Assembly (NCBI GenBank): GCA_036266075.1
Contig: DATANV010000033.1
Span: 62,001 to 126,000, forward strand
DNA from: VRUE01 sp036266075
GTDB lineage: Bacteria > Actinomycetota > Thermoleophilia > Solirubrobacterales > 70-9
DNA: 64,000 nt
Direction: 5' to 3'
In this document: positions 45,101 to 57,653 of the stretch, piece after piece
Layout: each line of letters begins with the position of its first letter
How positions within the stretch are numbered: position 1 is the stretch's first letter
The notes under the pieces: generated by a model
Database searches by the model: none
Told to the model about the DNA's origin: nothing
What the model saw: only the letters and a program-made list of their open reading frames with translations
Made by a program: the position numbers and the translations under genes

Positions 45101-45931
45101 GTGCCGACCGAACCGGGTACGCCCCGCGCCGCGCCGAGCCCGCTGGTCGAGGCACTGCGCGCCGACCTGGCTCGCAGCGCGGTCCTCACCGACGTCGACG
45201 GCACGCTGGCGCCGATCGTCGCGCGGCCGGAGCAAGCAGCGGTGCCGGCTGCGGCGAGCGAGGCGCTGCGGCGGCTGAGCGAGCGCTGCGCGCTGGTCGG
45301 CTGCATCTCCGGGCGGCGGGCGGCCGAGGCGCGGCGCCTGGTCGGCGTCGAGGAGATCGCCTACGCCGGCAACCATGGGCTCGAGCTGCTCCTGCCAGGA
45401 AGCGAATCGCCGCGGTTCGATCCGGCGCTGGCGGGAAGCGAGGGGTGGGCCGCCGGGCTCATCGCCGGGCTCGACTCGACGGAGCTGGCCGAAGCCGGCT
45501 TGCGGTTGGAGGACAAGGGGCCGATCCAGGCGCTGCACTGGCGCGGGGGCGGGGCTGGTGCGTCGGAGGAGCTGGCGGAGGCGCGAGCGCGGGAGATCGC
45601 CGCGGCCGCCGAGCAGGCCGGCCTGGCCACGCACTGGGGGCGCAAGGTGCTGGAGCTGCGCCCGGCGGTGCCGATCGGCAAGGACGCCGCGGTCGACGCG
45701 CTGCTCGGCGAGGCCCTGGTCGAAAGAGCGGTCTATGCCGGCGACGACAGCACCGACCTCGACGCCTTCCGGCGCCTGCGCGAGCTGCGCGAGGCGGGCG
45801 CCCTGGAGACCGCGCTCTGCGTCGGGATCGCCTCGCCGGAGGCGCCGCCCGGGCTGGTCGAGGGCGCCGACCTGACGGTCAAGGGCCCGCGCGGCTGGCT
45901 GCAGATCCTGCGCTGGCTGGCCGCCGCTTGA
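45101..45931 (+). CDS. otsB: Trehalose-6-phosphate phosphatase
   Basis: HAD-superfamily phosphatase of 276 residues. Motif I is LTDVDGTLAPI (about 31-41), motif II SGRRA region (GCISGRRAAEAR), and the trehalose-phosphatase motif NHGLELLLPG; the metal motif is YAGDDSTDLDAF. It dephosphorylates trehalose-6-phosphate to trehalose, an osmoprotectant. GTG start seven bases after GATACT (45088-45093); this -10 overlaps the divergent TAGTAT of the TauE leader, so the two promoters compete. No OtsA in the window. Confidence 0.9.
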   Translation: MPTEPGTPRAAPSPLVEALRADLARSAVLTDVDGTLAPIVARPEQAAVPAAASEALRRLSERCALVGCISGRRAAEARRLVGVEEIAYAGNHGLELLLPGSESPRFDPALAGSEGWAAGLIAGLDSTELAEAGLRLEDKGPIQALHWRGGGAGASEELAEARAREIAAAAEQAGLATHWGRKVLELRPAVPIGKDAAVDALLGEALVERAVYAGDDSTDLDAFRRLRELREAGALETALCVGIASPEAPPGLVEGADLTVKGPRGWLQILRWLAAA

Positions 45932-45946
45932 GCGAGACTCTGCCCC

Positions 45947-46459
45947 GTGCCTTACACCGACCTGCTGCGGATCACCGTTTTCCTCACCGGCGCCGAGGCG
46001 ACGGCGCTGGGGGCGATCACGGCGGTGGCCGCCGGGCGCGACCAGGACGGCCTGACGATTCTCGTCGCCGCCGTCTGGTGGCTGATCTCCCTTGCGTTGG
46101 GGCTCTACCTCGGGCGCGCCTCGCGGGCGGCCGACGGCGTTCGCGAGGCCCTCGCCCGCGCCCGAACCGCGACGGCGCTGCCGGAGGAGACGCCGGCTCG
46201 CATCGCCCTGATCCGCCTCTGGCCGATCGCCCTCACCGCGGTTGCCGCCGGCATCCTCGGAGTCGTCTTCCCCGGCGTCGCCGCGATCGGGGCCGGCTAC
46301 GCGCTGCTGGTGGCCCTGGCGATGCGCACCCGCGAGGCCGCCGTTCTCGGCATCGAGCAGCGCGACGGGGTCAAGTTCTACGTGGTCCCGAATTCAGCTC
46401 TAAGGCCAATCGAGCTGGTACGCACCCCGGGATTGCGCTCAGATCGCTTGCACACCTGA
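45947..46459 (+). CDS. Membrane protein of unknown function, 170 aa
   Basis: Not recognised. About four apolar helices (ATALGAITAVAAG; ILVAAVWWLISLALGLYLG; IALTAVAAGILGVVF; AAIGAGYALLVALAM), followed by a short soluble tail (RDGVKFYVVPNSALRPIELV). GTG start 15 bases after the trehalose phosphatase, so probably co-transcribed. Convergent with PolX. Confidence 0.72.
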   Translation: MPYTDLLRITVFLTGAEATALGAITAVAAGRDQDGLTILVAAVWWLISLALGLYLGRASRAADGVREALARARTATALPEETPARIALIRLWPIALTAVAAGILGVVFPGVAAIGAGYALLVALAMRTREAAVLGIEQRDGVKFYVVPNSALRPIELVRTPGLRSDRLHT

Positions 46460-46476
46460 AGGAGGAACAGGTACCC

Positions 46477-48201
46477 CTACCGCCCAAGCAATTTGGAGAA
46501 GTCCCGCCACCCGCGCGTATTGGCGACGTCTTTCGGCGTTAGCCAGGCGCGGCGTGCGGTGGCGACCGCGTAGGCCATGTTGCCGAGGGTGTCGACGCCG
46601 TGGGCGTCGGTGTTGAGGACGATCGTCACGCCGGCCTCGACGGCGAGGCGAGCGTGGTGCTCGTTGAGGTCGCGGCGGTTGGGGTTGCCGTTGATCTCCA
46701 ACAGGGTGCCGGTGCGGGCGGCCGCCTCGACCACCGCCTCGACGTCGATGCCGTAGGGCTCGCGGCGGCCGATCAGGCGACCGCTGAGGTGGCCGATGCA
46801 GTCGACATTCGGGTTCTCCATCGCCGCCAGGACGCGCTCGGTCATTGCCGCTTCGGAAACCGAGAAGGAGGTGTGGACGCTGGCCACGACCCAATCGAGC
46901 GCGGCGACCAATTCGTCGGGGTAGTCGAGCGTGCCGTCGAGGCCGATGTTGATCTCCGAGCCGGCGAGCAGGCGAAAGCCGCGTTTGCCCCTGTTCCACT
47001 CGCGCACCTCCTCGATCCGCTGCCAGAGGCGCTCGCCGGTGACGTGGTCGCCGAAGCCGTGGCTGGCCGAGTGGTCGGTTACCGCCAGGTAGGCGTAGCC
47101 GCGCTCGCGGGCCGCGGCGGCCATCTCCTCGAGGGTGTTGCGCCCGTCGGAGAGGGTCGTGTGCGAGTGCAGGTCGCCGCGCACGTCCTCGAGCGAGACG
47201 AGGTCGGGCAGCTCCCCCTCGCGCGCCGCCCGCAGCTCGCCGCGGCCCTCGCGCAGCTCGGGCTCGATGTAGGCGTAACCGAGCCGCTCGTAGACCTCGG
47301 CCTCCTCGGCGCAGAGGGTGACGTCGCCGCTCTCGGCGTCGGTGATCCCGTGCTCGGAGACGGAGAGGCCGCGTGCGACCGCCGCTTCGCGCAGCTGCAC
47401 GTTGTGCGCCTGCGAGCCGGTGAAGTGCTGCAGCAGGTTGCCGAAGGCGGCCGGAGGGACGATCCGCAGGTCGACTGAGATGCCGTTGTGCGTCTGGGCG
47501 CGCACACCATTCGGACCGGGGGTTCCGGCGGCGGCGATCAGCGGATGGCCGGCGAGGTGCTCGGCCAGCGCGGTCGGCTGCTCGGCGGTCGCGATCAGGT
47601 CGATGTCCTTGCAGGTCTCGGCCCAGCGTCGCACCGAGCCGGCCACCTCGACCCGGTTCGCGGCCGGGTGCTCGCGCAGCGTTGCGGCCAGCTCGGCGGC
47701 GATCGGCCGCACCGCCGAGAGCAGCAGGCGGCCGGGTCCCTCGCCCGGCTCGCCGAGCCGCTCGAGCGCCGCCAGCACGTTCTCCTCGGCCTTCGGCCCG
47801 AGCCCCTTGATGTCGCGGACGCGTTCCGCCTCGGCCGCCTGCTTGAGGTCCTCGAGCGAGGCGATGCCCAGCTCGTCGAAGAGCCGCCTTGCCGTTTTCG
47901 CGCCGACGCCGGGGACGCGGGTGACCTCGATCAGGGTCGGCGGGAACTTCGCCTTCAGCTTGACCGCGGCGGGGATCTCACCGGTCTCGATCAGCGCGTC
48001 GATCTTCTCGGCCAGCGTCTTGCCGACGCCGGGCAGCTCGGTCGCCCGCCCCTGCGCCGCCAGCTCGGCGACCGAGACGGGGCTTTCGCGGATCGCCTTG
48101 GCGGCCGCCGAGTAGGCGAGCACGCGGTATTTGACTGCGCCGTCAAGCTCGTAGAGAACACCCAGCTCTTCGAGGGCGGCGGCGATCTCGGCGTTGGTCA
48201 C
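46477..48201 (-). CDS. polX: DNA polymerase/3'-5' exonuclease PolX
   Basis: Family X repair polymerase of about 574 residues. Order: helix-hairpin-helix region with LPGVGKTLAEKIDAL and VPGVGAKTARRLFDELG, polymerase palm with the metal aspartates in AGSVRRWAETCKDIDLIAT and VDLRIV, and a C-terminal PHP nuclease (DLHSHTTLSDGRN, TDHSASHGFG, INGNPNRRDLN, NTDAHGVDTLGNM) with the full His/Asp set. GTG 48201 is chosen over TTG 48210 because TAGCTT (rc of 48209-48214) sits seven bases before it and overlaps the TTG. Confidence 0.95.
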   Translation of the reverse strand: MTNAEIAAALEELGVLYELDGAVKYRVLAYSAAAKAIRESPVSVAELAAQGRATELPGVGKTLAEKIDALIETGEIPAAVKLKAKFPPTLIEVTRVPGVGAKTARRLFDELGIASLEDLKQAAEAERVRDIKGLGPKAEENVLAALERLGEPGEGPGRLLLSAVRPIAAELAATLREHPAANRVEVAGSVRRWAETCKDIDLIATAEQPTALAEHLAGHPLIAAAGTPGPNGVRAQTHNGISVDLRIVPPAAFGNLLQHFTGSQAHNVQLREAAVARGLSVSEHGITDAESGDVTLCAEEAEVYERLGYAYIEPELREGRGELRAAREGELPDLVSLEDVRGDLHSHTTLSDGRNTLEEMAAAARERGYAYLAVTDHSASHGFGDHVTGERLWQRIEEVREWNRGKRGFRLLAGSEINIGLDGTLDYPDELVAALDWVVASVHTSFSVSEAAMTERVLAAMENPNVDCIGHLSGRLIGRREPYGIDVEAVVEAAARTGTLLEINGNPNRRDLNEHHARLAVEAGVTIVLNTDAHGVDTLGNMAYAVATARRAWLTPKDVANTRGWRDFSKLLGR

Positions 48202-48308
48202 GTCTGGCAAGCTAGCGGTCGGAGGGAAGGCCCGACGGATTGCCGGGACCTCGCTATACTTTCTGAAGTATTGAGAGCTGAACCTCGACTATTGGGAGAC
48301 CGATACCA

Positions 48309-48635
48309 GTGACCGGCAAGCTCACCGACGTGACCGACGCCACCTTCAAAGCGGACGTGCTGGAGGCCGAAGGGCCCGTGCTCGTCGACTTCTGGGCGCC
48401 TTGGTGCGGTCCCTGCCGCGTCGTCCATCCCGTGCTCGAGGAGATCGACGCCGAGCGCGACGACCTGAAGATCGTCAGCCTCAACGTCGACGAGAACCAG
48501 CAGACGGCGGCCCAGTACGAAGTCCTCTCGATCCCGACCCTGCTGCTCTTCAAGGACGGCGCGATCGCCAAGAAAGTCGTCGGGGCGATGCCCAAGCGGC
48601 GTCTCGAGGCCGAGCTGGAGCCGGCGCTCGCCTAG
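48309..48635 (+). CDS. trxA: Thioredoxin
   Basis: Cytosolic thioredoxin of 108 residues with the WCGPC active site (residues about 32-36), the cis-Pro segment SIPTLLLFKDG and standard length. GTG start with GGGAGA upstream. It has a leader of about 45 bases after TATACT (48255-48260), unlike most neighbours. A tautomerase gene follows. Confidence 0.95.
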   Translation: MTGKLTDVTDATFKADVLEAEGPVLVDFWAPWCGPCRVVHPVLEEIDAERDDLKIVSLNVDENQQTAAQYEVLSIPTLLLFKDGAIAKKVVGAMPKRRLEAELEPALA

Positions 48636-48668
48636 CGCGGCACAGCGCACGGACCTCACGCAGACGCG

Positions 48669-48848
48669 ATGCCGTTCGTCCACATCCACTGGTTCGAGGG
48701 CCGCAGCGACGAGCAGAAGGCGGAGATCGCCAAGCGGATCGAAGCGGCGCTGGTCGAGGTTGCCGGCGCCGCGCCCGAGCACTGCTGGGTGAAGTTCGAC
48801 GACTCGCCGAGAACCGACTTCATCATCGGCGAGGCGGAGCCTCAGTAG
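48669..48848 (+). CDS. 4-oxalocrotonate tautomerase-family protein, 59 aa
   Basis: Short protein beginning MPFVHIHWFEGRSDEQKAEI. Pro1 after Met removal is the catalytic base of the tautomerase superfamily, and the length and beta-alpha-beta pattern fit 4-OT subunits. The conserved Arg pair is present only partly (GRSDEQ, KRIEAAL). It starts 34 bases after thioredoxin. Its TAG stop is inside the left arm of the following inverted repeat. Substrate unknown. Confidence 0.78.
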   Translation: MPFVHIHWFEGRSDEQKAEIAKRIEAALVEVAGAAPEHCWVKFDDSPRTDFIIGEAEPQ

Positions 48849-48941
48849 GTCCGGTGCCCCTCCCCAGGAGGCCGTCGCGCAGCTGATCGCTTGGGATGCT
48901 TCGAGCGTGGTCCCTGAGCCTCCTGGGGAGGGGCACCGGAC

Positions 48942-48946
<5 letters not shown>
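48844..48946. repeat. Inverted repeat, perfect 29-bp arms, holding both stop codons
   Basis: Arms 48844-48872 and 48918-48946 are exact complements around a 45-base core. Each arm contains the TAG stop of the gene that runs into it (tautomerase at 48846-48848; IleRS at 48944-48942), so the ends of both genes read the same AGTAGG. It may be a bidirectional terminator made by inverted duplication. Confidence 0.85.
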
Positions 48947-52184
<3,238 letters not shown>

Positions 52185-52223
52185 CGAACGCGTGATTCTA
52201 GGAGTGGGTAGGCTCCGCGCCGC

Positions 52224-53096
52224 ATGCCCGTCTACGACCTGAACGGAAAGGTCGCGCTGGTGACCGGCGCGGCGCGCGGGATCGGCTTCGAGACCGCCCG
52301 CCAGATTCACATGCGCGGCGCCTCGGTGGCCCTCGTCGACCTCGACGCCGAGCAGGCCCGCGAGGCGGCCGAGCGGATCGGCGCACGGGCGGTCGGCATC
52401 GGCTCGGACGTCACCGACCAGGCGGCGATCATGCGCGCGGTCGCCGAGACCGTCGAGCGCTTCGGCGGCCTCGACGTCGTCGTCGCCAACGCCGGCATCG
52501 CCCAGTCGAAGATGGCCACCGTGCGCGGGATCGGCACCGAGGAATGGGAACGCGTCTTCGACGTCGACATGCTCGGGGTCTGGCGCACCGTGCGCGCGGC
52601 GCTGCCGCAGATCGTCGAGCGCAAGGGCCACGTCGTCGTCACCTCCTCCGTCTACGCCTTCGTCAACGGTGTCCTCAACACGCCCTACGCGGTGGCCAAG
52701 TCCGGGGTCGAGTCGCTGGGCCGCTCGCTGCGGGCCGAGCTGATGCCGCTGGGCGCCAGCGCCAGCGTCGCCTACTTCGGCTGGGTGGACACCAAGCTCG
52801 TCCAAGATGCCTTCGCGAGCAACGGCGACCGCATGCAACAGAACCTTCCCGACTTTCTGCGCAGGCGGATCCAGCCCGACGAGGCCGGCGCCGCGGTGGT
52901 GCGGGGGATCGAGGAGAGGGCGCCGCGGATCTTTGCCCCGAAGTGGTGGCGCTACGTCTCCGCCCTGCGCGGCGTCCTCAATCCATTGCTCGACCGTCGC
53001 TTCGAACGTGACGCGACCATGACCGCAACGATCCGCGAGATCGAGGCGGAAGCCGACGAGCAGGGCGCCGCGGCGGTGGCCGCAGCCCCCAAGTGA
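52224..53096 (+). CDS. Short-chain dehydrogenase/reductase
   Basis: Classical SDR of 290 residues: VTGAARGIGFETARQI, VANAGIA, catalytic Ser in VVVTSSVYAFVNGV and YAVAKSGVESLGRSL. The C-terminal 60 residues extend past the fold and are basic/helical (RRRIQPDEAGAAVVRGIEER, then RYVSALRGVLNPLLDRR), as in SDRs acting on lipid or sterol substrates. TAGGCT (52209-52214) nine bases before the ATG. Divergent from IleRS with 39 bases between the starts. Confidence 0.87.
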   Translation: MPVYDLNGKVALVTGAARGIGFETARQIHMRGASVALVDLDAEQAREAAERIGARAVGIGSDVTDQAAIMRAVAETVERFGGLDVVVANAGIAQSKMATVRGIGTEEWERVFDVDMLGVWRTVRAALPQIVERKGHVVVTSSVYAFVNGVLNTPYAVAKSGVESLGRSLRAELMPLGASASVAYFGWVDTKLVQDAFASNGDRMQQNLPDFLRRRIQPDEAGAAVVRGIEERAPRIFAPKWWRYVSALRGVLNPLLDRRFERDATMTATIREIEAEADEQGAAAVAAAPK

Positions 53097-53130
53097 CGAA
53101 TAGCTGACCCAATAGGGTCATCGACTCGTC
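53095..53130. terminator. Hairpin between convergent genes
   Basis: GACGAATAGCTGACCC and GGGTCATCGACTCGTC pair at 13 of 16 positions around AATA. It spans the TGA of the SDR and reaches the stop of the FAD/Fe-S enzyme, so it can serve both. The inner TGACCC/GGGTCA resembles the inner stem of the DUF559-unit hairpins. Confidence 0.55.
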
Positions 53131-55939
53131 ATTCGATTCGGGTCAGGCGCTCCAGCAGGAAGACAAACGACTCGTAGGGCTCGCCGGTGGCACGGCTGAG
53201 GCCGATCTCGCAGGTGCGGTTACAGGAGAGGTGGGCGTCGAAGCTGCGTCCGGACAGCTCTTCGGCCTGGGGGCGCGTCGCCGCGGCGGTCAGCTCGGGG
53301 TGCGAGATCCCGCGATCGCCGGCGAATCCGCAGCAGGTCGCCGAAGGAGCGACGTATACGTCTTCGGCGAGAGCGCCCGCGAGGCGCCGCAGGCGCGGGG
53401 CGAGCCCCAGCTGACGGGTCGAGCAGGTCGGGTGGACCGTCGCCGAGCCCAGCTTGCGGCCGACCTCGAGCTGCGGCAGCAGGCGATCGTGCGCCCAGGC
53501 GACGGAGTCGAGGATCGTCAGCGCGGCGTGCCGTTCGGCGTTCCTCTCGCTCAAGACGCCCTCCCCCGGCTCGATCGTCGCCTGAGTGCAGGAGGCAGCG
53601 TCGATCACCACCGGCAGCTCGCCTTCGCGACTCCACTCCCAGAGCCGCTCGACCATCTCGTTGGCCTTGTGCCGATGCGCCGTCGGGAAGCCTTTCGAGC
53701 TCCATGGAAGGCCACAGCACGTCCCCGCGAGATCCCCCGGAATCCACACCGGCAACCCCGCCCGCGCCGAGACTTCGGCCAGCGCCGCTGCAAGCCCCTG
53801 CCGGCGATCGTGGTGGCCGAAGATGCGGTTGGTACAGGAGGGGAGGTAGAGGGCGGCGGCTCCCTCGCGGGCCGTGGCCGACGGCTTGCCCGACGCCGCC
53901 CCCGGCAAACCCCTGCCGCGCTTCGTCCGCCGGGCCAGGGGGCCGCCGACGCGCAGGCCCAGGCGCGACGCTTTCTCCACCGCACCCCAGCGCTTCGCCG
54001 TCGCCAGAGCCAGGCGTTCGGCGCGCTCGCCGTGGCTCTCCTGGCGCTGTTCCTTGACCAGCGCGCCGGTGTCGATCCCCAACGGGCAGGCCAACCGGCA
54101 GGAGCCGTCGGCGGCGCAGGTCTGCTCGCCGTCGTACTCGTACTCCTCGAGCAGCGCGCGGCGCAGCGCCGACCCATCGGGCAAGCGGGCGATCTCGCGC
54201 CGCAGGACGATCCGTTGTCGCGGCGTCGTCGTCAGGTCGCGGCTCGGGCAGACCGGCTCGCAGAAGCCGCACTCGACGCAGGCGGTGACCGACTCCTCGA
54301 CCTCGGGCGTCGTTTTCAGGTTGCGCAGGTGGACGCCGGGGTCGCGGTTGAGGACGACGCCGGGGGCCAGCACCCCGTCGGGGTCGGCCAGGCGCTTGAC
54401 CCGCCACATCAGCTCGGTCGCCTTCGCGCCCCACTCGCGCTCGACGTAGGGCGCCATGTTGATCCCGGTCCCGTGCTCGGCCTTGAGCGAGCCGTCGTAC
54501 TTGTCGACGACGAGCTCGACCAGCTTCGACATGAAGGCCTCGTAGCGGTCGAGGTCCTCCTGTTTGGCGAAGTCCGGCGTCAGCATGAAGTGCAGGTTGC
54601 CGGCCGAGGCGTGACCGGCGACGCCGGGCAGGAAGCCGTGCTCGCCGAGCAGTGCCTGCAGATCGCGGGCACCCTCGGCGATCCGCTCCGGCGGCACGCA
54701 GACGTCCTCGACGATCAGCGCCGTGCCCGGCAGGCGCAGCCGGCCGACCAGGCCGTGCAGGCCCTCCCGAACGCGCCAGGCAAGCTCGATCTCCTCGGCG
54801 TCGCGGGTGAACTCGATCGGCCGGATCGTCTCGTGGCCGGCGAGGATCTCGCCGGCGCGCTCGACGCAGGCGTCGAGCTCCGCATCGGTCGCGGCGCCGA
54901 ACTCGACCAGCAGCACGGCCGACTCCGGCGGCAGCTCTTTCCACTCCTCCGGCGCACCGACCATGTTCCAGGCGGCCGTGATCAGCGCCGGCGCGACCAT
55001 CAGCTCGACGGCGCTGGCGCCGCAGCCGACCAGCTCGCGGACCGGTGCGATCGCCTCCTCCACGCCCGGGAAATGGACCCAGGCGGTGGTCGTGCGAGCC
55101 GGCAGCGGCACGGTCTCGAAAACCGCCTCGGCGACGAAGCCGAGCGTGCCCTCCGAGCCGACCAGCAGGCGGCGGAAGATCTCCAGCGGCTCGTCCGCAT
55201 CGAGGAAGGCGCAGAGCCGGTAGCCGGTCGTGTTCTTGATCGCGAACTTGCGGCGGATGCGCTCGCTCAGCTCGGCGTCGGCGCGGGTCTCGTCGCGGAT
55301 CGCCGCCAGGCCGGCCGCCAGCTCGGGCTCCTCGGCGGCGAAGCGCTCGGCGGCGCCGGGTGCGCCGGTATCGATCGTCGTCCCCGAGGGCAGGACGAAG
55401 GTCAGCGAGCGCACGGTCGAGTAGGAGTCGCGGACGATGCCGCAGCGCATCCCGCCCGAGTTGTTGGCGATCACGCCGCCGACCGTGGCGATGTCGGTGC
55501 TGGCCGGGTCGGGGCCGAGCTTGCGACCGTGCGGGGCCAACACGCGGTTGGCGTGGCCGAGGACGGTGCCGGGCTTGACCCGAGCCAGCGCCCCGCCCTG
55601 CTCTACCGCGACGCCACCGAAGTGGCGGCGCACGTCGACGAGAATGCCGTCGCCCTGGCCCTGGCCATTGAGACTGGTGCCGCCGGCGCGGAAGACGACC
55701 GGCACCCGGTTGGCGCGGCCATAGGCGAGCGTCTTGGCGACATCGCCGGCGTCGCGGGCCATCACCACCGCCTGCGGCAGCAGCCGGTAGGGGCTGGCGT
55801 CGGAGGCGTAGCGAACGATGTCGGAGGCACGGGCGAGCACGCGCTCGGCGCCGAGGAGGGCCTCGAGCTCGCGGCGCAGGGGCTGCGGCGTTCCCGTTGC
55901 CAACGACTCGGGGGCGCGGTCGGGAGCGGCGACGGTCAT
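53129..55939 (-). CDS. FAD/Fe-S 2-hydroxyacid (D-lactate-type) dehydrogenase
   Basis: 936 residues. The N-terminal FAD domain (PVVFRAGGTSLNGQGQGDGI; DPASTDIATVGGVIANNSGG) and FAD-oxidase C domain (GHASAGNLHFMLTPDF; AEHGTGINM) are followed by two [4Fe-4S] clusters (CVECGFCEPVCPSR; CAADGSCRLACPLGI) and a CCG-type heterodisulfide-reductase-like region (GTCCGLPWSSKG, ATCCGFAGDRG). This is the Dld/GlcD-GlcF fused architecture that oxidises D-2-hydroxyacids and passes electrons to the membrane pool. It follows a benzoylformate-decarboxylase-like gene at 26 bases, suggesting an aromatic 2-hydroxyacid such as D-mandelate as substrate. Confidence 0.9.
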   Translation of the reverse strand: MTVAAPDRAPESLATGTPQPLRRELEALLGAERVLARASDIVRYASDASPYRLLPQAVVMARDAGDVAKTLAYGRANRVPVVFRAGGTSLNGQGQGDGILVDVRRHFGGVAVEQGGALARVKPGTVLGHANRVLAPHGRKLGPDPASTDIATVGGVIANNSGGMRCGIVRDSYSTVRSLTFVLPSGTTIDTGAPGAAERFAAEEPELAAGLAAIRDETRADAELSERIRRKFAIKNTTGYRLCAFLDADEPLEIFRRLLVGSEGTLGFVAEAVFETVPLPARTTTAWVHFPGVEEAIAPVRELVGCGASAVELMVAPALITAAWNMVGAPEEWKELPPESAVLLVEFGAATDAELDACVERAGEILAGHETIRPIEFTRDAEEIELAWRVREGLHGLVGRLRLPGTALIVEDVCVPPERIAEGARDLQALLGEHGFLPGVAGHASAGNLHFMLTPDFAKQEDLDRYEAFMSKLVELVVDKYDGSLKAEHGTGINMAPYVEREWGAKATELMWRVKRLADPDGVLAPGVVLNRDPGVHLRNLKTTPEVEESVTACVECGFCEPVCPSRDLTTTPRQRIVLRREIARLPDGSALRRALLEEYEYDGEQTCAADGSCRLACPLGIDTGALVKEQRQESHGERAERLALATAKRWGAVEKASRLGLRVGGPLARRTKRGRGLPGAASGKPSATAREGAAALYLPSCTNRIFGHHDRRQGLAAALAEVSARAGLPVWIPGDLAGTCCGLPWSSKGFPTAHRHKANEMVERLWEWSREGELPVVIDAASCTQATIEPGEGVLSERNAERHAALTILDSVAWAHDRLLPQLEVGRKLGSATVHPTCSTRQLGLAPRLRRLAGALAEDVYVAPSATCCGFAGDRGISHPELTAAATRPQAEELSGRSFDAHLSCNRTCEIGLSRATGEPYESFVFLLERLTRIE

Positions 55940-55965
55940 CGGATCTCCAACGTTAGAGGGGTGCC

Positions 55966-57561
55966 TCAGAACAGCGACATGCCGGGTGCGACCGGGACTT
56001 CGACCAGCTGCGGCTGCGAGGAGGCGAGCGCCGCGGCGAGCGCGTCGCGCACCTCGTCCCGCCCCTTCGCGACCCGCGACTCGACGCCGTAGCCCTGCGC
56101 CACCGCGGCGACCTCGAGCTTCGGCAGGTCGAGGCCGGGAGCGCCCTGCACCGACTCGACGTCGGCGAACCACTTGAGGATCGCGTACTCCTCGTTGCGC
56201 ATGACGAGGAAGGTGACCGGCACCTCGTAGGCAGCGGCCGTCCAGAAAGCGGTGACCGCGTACTGGACCGAACCCTCGCCGATCACGCAGACGACAGGAC
56301 GGTCGGGCTGCGCCAGCTGCACGCCGACCGAAGCGGCGAGGCCGAAGCCGAGGCCGCCGCCGGCACTGAAGTAGTAGCTGCCCGGCCGCGAGAGGCGCAG
56401 CTGGTTACGCAGGGCCAGCGTGCTGGCCGGCGACTCGAGCACGACGATGCCGTCCTCGGGGAAGACTTCGGCCAGGGCCGAGTGGACGGTCGAGGAGTTG
56501 AGCGGGTCCTCAGCCGGGATCTCGGTCGGGCCGGCGTTGGGCTCGGGCGCCGGACGGGAGGACTCGGGCACCGCGGCGAGCAGCGCCTCCAGGGTCGGCG
56601 TGACGCTGGCGACGATCGCCTCCCCCATCGGCGCCCGCGCCGCCTCGTCGGGGTCGCTGGTGATCGCCACCAGCTCGGCACCGTCTGGGAGCAGCGGCCC
56701 GGGGATATGCGGGTAGTAGGGGAAGACCGAGCTGCCGGCGACGAGGATCAGGTCGTGCCCCTCGAGGGTCTGGGCGACCGGGCCGATCGCCGGCGGCAGC
56801 ACGCCGCGGAAGTTGGGATGGCCCTCGGGGAAGCCGAGCTTGCCGCCGCCGGGGGCGGGGGTCGCCCAGACCGGCAGGCGCTGGCGCTCGGCCAGCGCGA
56901 CGGCGACGGCCCAGCCGGCCGCCTCGATGTCGGGGCCGGCGACGAAGACGGGGTTGGCGGCGGCGTCGAGCCGCTCGGCGAGCGCCCGCACCGCCTCGGG
57001 GTCGGCGACGGTGCGGCCGCTGACCCTGCGGCCGATCGCCTCGCGCGCGGCGGCCTCATCGACCTCGACGTCCCAATCGTCCATCGGCAGCGAGACGAAG
57101 ACCGGCCCCTGCGGCGGCAGCGAGGCGAGGTGGATGCCGTGAGCGAGGGCGAGCGGCACGTCCTCGGCGCGCGGCGGCTCGTAGGCCCACTTGACGAGCG
57201 GGTGGGGCATGCGGGTCGCGTCGCGGTTGGTCAGGTTGGCCTGCAGGGTCATCTGCGCCCGCACCTGCTGGCCGGCGGTCACCAGCACCGGCGAGTGGTT
57301 CGCCTGGGCGTTGAAGATCGCCCCCATCGCGTTGCCGACCCCCGGCGCGGTGTGCAGGTTGGCGATCGACGTGCGTGCCGAAGCCTGGGCGAAGCCGTCG
57401 GCCATGCCGACGACGACCGCCTCCTGCAGCCCGAGGACGTAGCGGAAGTCGCCCGGGAAGTCGGCGAGCATCGGCAGCTCGGTCGACCCGGGGTTGCCGA
57501 AGATCGTCGTCATGCCCTGCGCGCGAAAGAGGTCGAAGCTGGCGTCGCGGACGGTGGGCAT
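55966..57561 (-). CDS. mdlC: Benzoylformate decarboxylase-like thiamine-diphosphate enzyme
   Basis: 531 residues. It follows benzoylformate decarboxylase closely: FGNPGSTELPML (active-site Ser), GLQEAVVVGMADGFAQAS (catalytic Glu), NLHTAPGVGNAMGAIFNAQA (His), LVKWAYEPPRAEDVPLALAH and the cofactor region GEGSVQYAVTAFWTAA. Acetolactate synthases differ at these sites. Expected reaction: phenylglyoxylate to benzaldehyde and CO2, though other 2-oxoacids are possible. TAGGGT (rc of 57571-57576) nine bases before the ATG. First gene of the unit with the 2-hydroxyacid dehydrogenase. Confidence 0.85.
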   Translation of the reverse strand: MPTVRDASFDLFRAQGMTTIFGNPGSTELPMLADFPGDFRYVLGLQEAVVVGMADGFAQASARTSIANLHTAPGVGNAMGAIFNAQANHSPVLVTAGQQVRAQMTLQANLTNRDATRMPHPLVKWAYEPPRAEDVPLALAHGIHLASLPPQGPVFVSLPMDDWDVEVDEAAAREAIGRRVSGRTVADPEAVRALAERLDAAANPVFVAGPDIEAAGWAVAVALAERQRLPVWATPAPGGGKLGFPEGHPNFRGVLPPAIGPVAQTLEGHDLILVAGSSVFPYYPHIPGPLLPDGAELVAITSDPDEAARAPMGEAIVASVTPTLEALLAAVPESSRPAPEPNAGPTEIPAEDPLNSSTVHSALAEVFPEDGIVVLESPASTLALRNQLRLSRPGSYYFSAGGGLGFGLAASVGVQLAQPDRPVVCVIGEGSVQYAVTAFWTAAAYEVPVTFLVMRNEEYAILKWFADVESVQGAPGLDLPKLEVAAVAQGYGVESRVAKGRDEVRDALAAALASSQPQLVEVPVAPGMSLF

Positions 57562-57653
57562 GACGCGGGAACCCTAGCGCGAGCTTGCAGGGCTCAAGCC
57601 GCCCCCCTCGCCTGGTCGATGAAGGAGAGCATGCAGCCCCCCTTCTCGTTGAT

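Noticed and set aside
52185..52838. Extension of the IleRS frame to 52838
   Set aside because: The extra residues are antisense to the SDR gene; ATG 52184 has the TANNNT hexamer at the usual distance and gives the family's normal N-terminus.
53231..56092. 953-codon plus-strand frame opposite the FAD/Fe-S enzyme
   Set aside because: Antisense shadow; the minus-strand frame has complete Fe-S and FAD motifs.
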